Made by a program: the position numbers and the translations under genes. This document shows positions 60,137 through 64,000 of a stretch of 64,000 nt of DNA, piece after piece (within the stretch, counting starts at the first letter, position 1; each line of letters opens with the position of its first letter). The DNA lies in contig CAZTJC010000001.1 of NCBI GenBank assembly GCA_964613945.1, forward strand, positions 365,540-429,539, given 5' to 3'. The notes under the pieces are model-generated. The model saw nothing but the letters and a program-made list of their open reading frames with translations. It did no database searches and was not told the DNA's origin. This DNA comes from JAVVHH01 sp964613945 (lineage in GTDB: Bacteria; Pseudomonadota; Alphaproteobacteria; Acetobacterales; Acetobacteraceae).

Positions 60137-60460
60137 TCACTCCACAGTGACGGTCATCGTCATCTTGGGATGAATCTCACATTTGACTTCGAACGTTCCT
60201 GACGATGTGAAGACGACATCCACCAGTTGTCCAGGCGATTGCTCGCTCGACGAGTATTTGAACGTCGGCGACTCCACGTAGACTTGGTGGAGAAACTCGT
60301 CGACATTGTTGAAGCGGACCGTATCGCCACGTTTGATGTGCAGTTCGCGAACCGAAAAAGCGCGACGGACCTGATTGACCACCACCGGCGCTGCAGCGAG
60401 AGCCGTGAGCGCCGGGATCAAGGCGACAGCAGCCAAGGTAGCGACCCCAACGGCCTTCAC
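60137..60460 (-). CDS. Exported cupredoxin-like (type I copper) protein
   Basis: This 107-residue protein has a signal peptide (VGVATLAAVALIPALTALAA). A cupredoxin fold has the likely copper ligands His58 (DEFLHQV), Cys94, His97 and Met100 (KCEIHPKM). It would be a periplasmic electron carrier or copper-linked sensor; relatives are sometimes labelled methylamine utilization protein. GTG 60460 overlaps the globin stop as GTGA, so the two are made together. Confidence 0.85.
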   Translation of the reverse strand: MKAVGVATLAAVALIPALTALAAAPVVVNQVRRAFSVRELHIKRGDTVRFNNVDEFLHQVYVESPTFKYSSSEQSPGQLVDVVFTSSGTFEVKCEIHPKMTMTVTVE

Positions 60461-60879
60461 CGGGTCACCACGTCGCGCTGCATCGGGGCTAACAATGCAA
60501 GTAACCGATTCTGCACGGAGTAGGCATAATGCTCCTGCTCCATGGCATCCTGCAGGTCCTCCGCCAGGGCGTTGAATTGAACGTTCGCCAGATGGAGACC
60601 CTTATGGGCGTCGGCCATCGAGCGACCGTTATATTTGCAGTCGCCACCCGAGAGGCTGCAGATCTGCTCAACAAGGATCCGTTTGAAGCGGGTAAGGTTC
60701 GTATCGGCGAATGTCGGCCCGACGCGTGGGTCAGCGTTCCAGATGGGCATCACACGGGCGATCAGGCGTTCGATGCCGGGCTTCTCACCCAAATCCTCGA
60801 AGAGTGATGAAGCATTCGCCCGATGTCCGCTCAGGGCAAGCAGGCCGGCGAGCACAAGGGCGCATTTCCGAGCGGACAT
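60457..60879 (-). CDS. Exported group 1 truncated haemoglobin
   Basis: This 140-residue truncated globin has a signal peptide ending near ANA-SS, which is unusual for globins. The domain SLFEDLGEKPGIERLIARVMPIWNADP is group 1-like, and His92 in MADAHKGLHL is the likely proximal haem ligand. Two Cys (74 and 81, around CSLSGGDC) could form a disulfide in the periplasm. ATG 60879 has AGGAT at the end of the DUF3034 gene. It probably binds O2 or NO. Confidence 0.85.
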   Translation of the reverse strand: MSARKCALVLAGLLALSGHRANASSLFEDLGEKPGIERLIARVMPIWNADPRVGPTFADTNLTRFKRILVEQICSLSGGDCKYNGRSMADAHKGLHLANVQFNALAEDLQDAMEQEHYAYSVQNRLLALLAPMQRDVVTR

Positions 60880-60882
60880 CGA

Positions 60883-61809
60883 TCAAAATCCTACCTGGAG
60901 TGAGAAATACAGTCCGCCTTGACTGGTCTGGCCCGCGATCCGTCCAAGGTTCGCGTAGCCGGCGGTGGCGGAGACGTTCTTGTTGATGAACCAGGCGCCA
61001 AACACATCCCAAGCGTTGTCTTCGTGAGCAAAGGCGAGATTGTCCGGCTTGGTGCGAAACTCGCCGCCAACGGCAAAATTCCGGTCGATAAGATAAACGA
61101 CGCTGCCCTCGAACTGTGGGCTGTAGCCGGGGTGACGATCGCTGCCGAAGCCGAGCAACCCGAACTGGTTGGCCCGTGTGGCACGGACGGTCGCGTTGAC
61201 CAGCAGGTTGTTCGCGAGCAGCAACTTCGTGGCTGCGATGTAGAAATCCGCCCCGTCCGACGAGCGAGCGCCGATGGCAGATAGCAGCGCGCCACGATTA
61301 TTGGCCTTGTATTGCATGCCGACCGAGACTTGCGGCCACCAGCGGTCTTGATCGTAGACGGCATCGCCGAACAGCCGGACCTTTAGACCAGCGATGTTCT
61401 GGTCGATCATGAAATTCTTGCCCAGGCCGATCTTGGCGCCGACCAGTCTGGTATCCAGCCATTGGCGCGCAAACGACACCTCGACCCGGTCATACAGGCC
61501 CAATGCGACGCCGGCCGAATGCAGGTCGAAGCTTGATGTGCGGACAAAGGTGTAGTGTGCATTGCCGCCCACGGCGTCGCGCGTGCCGTAGCCGGTGATG
61601 AGAGCCCACGGCACCAGGCCGCCACCGCCGGCACCTTCGATCTGCGATACGCCGGCCGTGGCTAGCAATTTGCCGCTTTCAGGTGCCCAATCATAAGGCT
61701 GGGTCTTTGCTTCGTCTGCCGACGCACCGTTGAACACGGCGAGCGTCAGTAGGAAGCTAAGGACAATCCCGCACCGGGCTATGTAGATGTGCGATACCAT
61801 GTGCGTCAT
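60883..61809 (-). CDS. DUF3034-family predicted outer-membrane/envelope protein
   Basis: This 308-residue exported protein has a signal peptide (YIARCGIVLSFLLTLAVFNGASA). It is rich in amphipathic beta strands and ends in a C-terminal Phe (YFSLQVGF), as outer-membrane barrels do. Motifs include GAGGGGLVPWALITGYGT and NRGALLSAIGARSSDGADFYIAATK. It is first in the operon; a GTGCGT-catt-ACGCAC repeat lies over its start codon. Function is unknown. Confidence 0.82.
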   Translation of the reverse strand: MTHMVSHIYIARCGIVLSFLLTLAVFNGASADEAKTQPYDWAPESGKLLATAGVSQIEGAGGGGLVPWALITGYGTRDAVGGNAHYTFVRTSSFDLHSAGVALGLYDRVEVSFARQWLDTRLVGAKIGLGKNFMIDQNIAGLKVRLFGDAVYDQDRWWPQVSVGMQYKANNRGALLSAIGARSSDGADFYIAATKLLLANNLLVNATVRATRANQFGLLGFGSDRHPGYSPQFEGSVVYLIDRNFAVGGEFRTKPDNLAFAHEDNAWDVFGAWFINKNVSATAGYANLGRIAGQTSQGGLYFSLQVGF

Positions 61810-61816
61810 TACGCAC
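61801..61816. promoter_or_regulatory. Inverted repeat over the DUF3034 start codon
   Basis: GTGCGT and ACGCAC, separated by four bases, form a perfect 6-bp palindrome spanning the start of the DUF3034 gene. It could be a regulator site or an RNA hairpin controlling translation. Only the symmetry is seen. Confidence 0.4.
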
Positions 61817-61857
61817 TGGAAAGCTAAAGATTTGGTGAATGCGCCGTCATGGACGAC

Positions 61858-62556
61858 CTAGCGTGAGGTCGTGGGTGCCGGGTCGACACAGGGGGTGGTG
61901 CCGGCACCGGCGGCCGGGTCGGTGGAGGCCATGAGCGAACCATCCGCCCAAAGAGGACGGTCTCTTGGCAGGCGGCTCTGGGGGGTGCCGGGCGCCGGGG
62001 TGCCAGTGGTCTGGGCCGCTCCGGAGGGCTGCGACGGCTTGCCCGGGGAAGATTGAGAAGCCGTGCCGGAAGGCGGGCGGCGTTCTCCGGTGTCCCAGAG
62101 CGGACGGTCCGTGCCGCCGTAGAGCGGGCGATCAACACCGGAATTGCGAGCGGGTGGCGCCGCAGGTCGTGGCGTGGCGGAAGCAGTGCTCGAGGGTGCC
62201 GCCGCGTTGGGCAAATAGCGGCCATAGTCACCAGGGCCGGACCCGCCGCCGAAAACCGATGGAGCCGCGCCGGGTCTGGTCCCAGCCGCACCCGTTGCCG
62301 GAACCCCGCCCTGACGGACGCATGGCGTGTTGCCATTGGCGGTCGCGTCCGGCGACCCCGTCCCCTCGCCGCCCGGCCTGAGCAGCGGGCGGGAATTGTC
62401 CAGCTTCTGCGGTTGAAGCAGCGTCGTCAGCGAAGGGTCCTGCAACAGTGGCGCAGGCTGCGCGGCAGGCTGCGCCCGCGCCGTGGTCGAGGCCAGCGCC
62501 GTCAGCAGGGCGATGACGGCGATGCGGGTCAGATCCAGCCGCGCCGCTTGAACCAC
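61858..62556 (-). CDS. Exported Pro/Gly/Thr-rich protein with RPL[WYL] repeats
   Basis: This low-complexity protein of about 232 residues has a signal peptide (LTRIAVIALLTALASTTARA). The mature part is disordered-looking, with recurring RPL[L/Y/W] units (NSRPLLRPG, VDRPLYGG, TDRPLWDTG, RDRPLWADG) and two lone cysteines (NTPCVRQ, TTPCVDP). GTG 62556 would overlap corA by 28 bp, in another frame; the start is uncertain. I do not recognise a family. Confidence 0.6.
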   Translation of the reverse strand: MVQAARLDLTRIAVIALLTALASTTARAQPAAQPAPLLQDPSLTTLLQPQKLDNSRPLLRPGGEGTGSPDATANGNTPCVRQGGVPATGAAGTRPGAAPSVFGGGSGPGDYGRYLPNAAAPSSTASATPRPAAPPARNSGVDRPLYGGTDRPLWDTGERRPPSGTASQSSPGKPSQPSGAAQTTGTPAPGTPQSRLPRDRPLWADGSLMASTDPAAGAGTTPCVDPAPTTSR

Positions 62557-63509
62557 AACATCGGCAGGATCGCGCTCAGCACGATCACGGTCAGACCGTA
62601 GAAGTAGCCATAATGCCACTCCAGTTCGGGAATCCATTTGAAGTTCATCCCATAGATGCTGGCGATCAATGTCGGCGGCACGCCGACGACCGATACGACG
62701 GTCAGGATCTTGATACCATTATTCTGTTCGATGTTGATGAACCCGAGCGTCGCATCAAGCAGGAACTGCACCTTGTTGCTCAGCTGGACGTCGTATTCCG
62801 TCAGCGACGCGATGTCGGCCCGCAAGGTGCCGCACCGATGCACCAGCGTCGGATCCATCCACTCCTTGCCCACGTCATGGACGTAGTTGACGATGCGCTG
62901 GGTGCCGACCAGGCTGTCGCGGATATTGGCCAACCGGTCCCCGCGTCGCCCAATTCGTCCCAGCGTCTCGCGCAGGCGAGCGTCGATGACGTTGGCGTTT
63001 CGTTCAGTGGCGCGCTCGCTGCCGAAAATCTGATGCGATACCTGCGACAGATCGGACCCGACATGCTCCAGCACGTCGGCAAGCCGGTCGATGATGGCTT
63101 CCAGCAGGCCGATGAATGCCCCGCCGCTCGTCGTATGGACGTTGCTGGCGAAGCGTTCGGCATAGATGTCGAACACCGGAAGCGTGGCGTAACGGATCGT
63201 GATGAGATACTTGGCCGATAGCACGAACCCGATCGGCGATGACGACGACGCCTCGCGCTCGCGATCGAAATACGCCAGCGGCATGCTCAGATACAGCGCC
63301 TCCCCCTCCGACATCAGCCGGCTGCTGCTCTCGATCTCGGCAATGTCGGTCTGGGCCGGCACCCGAAGCCGGGTCAGCCGCTCCACGGCGGACCGTTCCT
63401 GATCCGTGGGGTCGAGCAGGTCGAGCCAGACCCCGTCGAACCCGGAAAGATCATGTTCGCCGGCTGGCAGCACTGCACGCGGTGAAGAGCCGTTGTTCAC
63501 GTAGAGCAT
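62529..63509 (-). CDS. corA: CorA-family magnesium/cobalt transporter
   Basis: This 326-residue pentameric Mg2+ channel has a long cytoplasmic helical domain, then two C-terminal helices. The signature YGMN (SIYGMNFKWIPEL) lies at the end of the first helix, and the protein finishes with a basic FKRRGWI. ATG 63509 has AGGAA about 8 nt upstream and is preferred to ATG 63533. It is divergent from trpB. Confidence 0.91.
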   Translation of the reverse strand: MLYVNNGSSPRAVLPAGEHDLSGFDGVWLDLLDPTDQERSAVERLTRLRVPAQTDIAEIESSSRLMSEGEALYLSMPLAYFDREREASSSSPIGFVLSAKYLITIRYATLPVFDIYAERFASNVHTTSGGAFIGLLEAIIDRLADVLEHVGSDLSQVSHQIFGSERATERNANVIDARLRETLGRIGRRGDRLANIRDSLVGTQRIVNYVHDVGKEWMDPTLVHRCGTLRADIASLTEYDVQLSNKVQFLLDATLGFINIEQNNGIKILTVVSVVGVPPTLIASIYGMNFKWIPELEWHYGYFYGLTVIVLSAILPMLWFKRRGWI

Positions 63510-63596
63510 GAGGTTTCCTAAACTGATCGGCATCCCGCCACCAGAGCGTGACCCGGCGGCTCGCCTGGTCTAAACCGTCGCGATGGAGATCCACCC

Positions 63597-64000
63597 ATGA
63601 GTTCTGCCGCTACCATCACCCGCCCGAACAGCCTTCGGTCCGGCCCAGATTCCCGTGGCCGATTTGGCGCCTTTGGCGGCCGCTTCGTCGCCGAGACCCT
63701 GATGCCGCTGATCCTGGCGGTGGAACAGGCCTACGAAGCCGCCAAGGCCGACCCGGCGTTCCGGACCGAACTGGACCGCTACCTCAAGGATTATGTCGGC
63801 CGCCCGAGCCCGCTCTGGTTCGCCGAACGGCTGACCGACCGGATCGGCGGCGCGCGCATCTTTTTCAAGCGCGACGAGCTGAATCACACCGGAAGCCACA
63901 AGATCAACAACTGTATCGGCCAAATCCTGCTGGCCCGCCGCATGGGCAAGACGCGCATCATCGCCGAAACCGGCGCCGGCCAGCACGGCGTCGCCACCGC
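63597..64000 (+). CDS. trpB: Tryptophan synthase beta chain (5' part, truncated by window end)
   Basis: The first 134 codons of TrpB are seen; the rest lies beyond the window. Sequence has FGAFGGRFVAETLMPLILAVEQAYEAAK, RPSPLWFAERLT and the PLP-lysine motif HTGSHKINNCIGQ, followed by AETGAGQHGVAT. It makes tryptophan from indole and serine with TrpA. ATG 63597 has GGAG 8 bp upstream. Confidence 0.95.
   Translation, partial: MSSAATITRPNSLRSGPDSRGRFGAFGGRFVAETLMPLILAVEQAYEAAKADPAFRTELDRYLKDYVGRPSPLWFAERLTDRIGGARIFFKRDELNHTGSHKINNCIGQILLARRMGKTRIIAETGAGQHGVAT

Noticed and set aside
1..64000. CRISPR array, IS element or prophage
   Set aside because: No regularly spaced direct repeats, transposase, integrase or phage structural genes were seen.

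Overview
The window is 64 kb of GC-rich chromosome with dense, mostly convergent or overlapping operons. Gene content and order point to an alphaproteobacterium, most likely of the Acetobacteraceae/Rhodospirillales: fpg (mutM), ubiE, coaBC and dut lie together, close to rpsT-dnaA-dnaN-recF-gyrB. This is inferred from gene order and protein motifs; no rRNA gene is present. I see no IS element, CRISPR array or prophage.

Layout. 0-2.6 kb: glutaryl-CoA dehydrogenase and a TrmA/RlmD-type RNA methyltransferase. 2.6-9.2 kb (minus strand): an isopropylmalate/malate-dehydrogenase-like enzyme, a polytopic membrane protein and a seven-gene Mrp/Mbh-type cation/proton antiporter operon that lacks a full MnhA. 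9.2-13.9 kb (minus): a PEP-CTERM/GH28 pectinase fusion, dut, coaBC, ubiE. 13.9-20.3 kb: mutM, the two rSAM/selenodomain-associated transferases, a sterol-desaturase-like hydroxylase, an NAD-dependent epimerase, a flavin disulfide reductase and a radical SAM protein. 20.4-28.7 kb: enoyl-CoA hydratase, then rpsT, dnaA, dnaN, recF, gyrB and a small Cys-rich protein. 28.8-31.6 kb: EmrAB-type efflux. 31.7-42 kb: a nucleobase-salvage and catabolism block (hydantoinase, guanine-deaminase-like enzyme, xanthine dehydrogenase XdhAB, BMP-type nucleoside ABC importer). 42.1-45.1 kb: formate/nitrite-family channel, PP2C-kinase fusion, cyanase. 45.3-51.9 kb: RRM protein, CNT nucleoside transporter, repeat lipoprotein, Ku, an acetolactate-synthase-like TPP enzyme, a stand-alone RAM domain and a DUF5648-repeat protein. 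51.9-56 kb: amidase, gamma-glutamyltransferase, CsaA, Gpt and tRNA-Arg(ACG). 56.1-61.8 kb: a stretch that looks less GC-rich by eye, holding a TylF-type methyltransferase and an operon DUF3034 - exported truncated haemoglobin - cupredoxin - GGDEF/EAL. 61.9-64 kb: a Pro-rich exported protein, CorA, and the start of trpB.

How it fits together. Nucleobase metabolism recurs: XdhAB, deaminase, hydantoinase, the BMP importer, a CNT transporter and Gpt could together import and salvage or degrade purines and pyrimidines. The FNT channel, PP2C-kinase and cyanase suggest small nitrogen-anion uptake under phospho-control. The best candidate for an under-described system is the DUF3034/truncated-globin/cupredoxin/GGDEF-EAL operon, which looks like a cell-envelope haem-and-copper module tied to cyclic-di-GMP. 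A second is the radical SAM/transferase cluster at 14.7-20.3 kb. Translational coupling through GTGA or TTGA stop-start overlaps is used many times and fixes several start sites.
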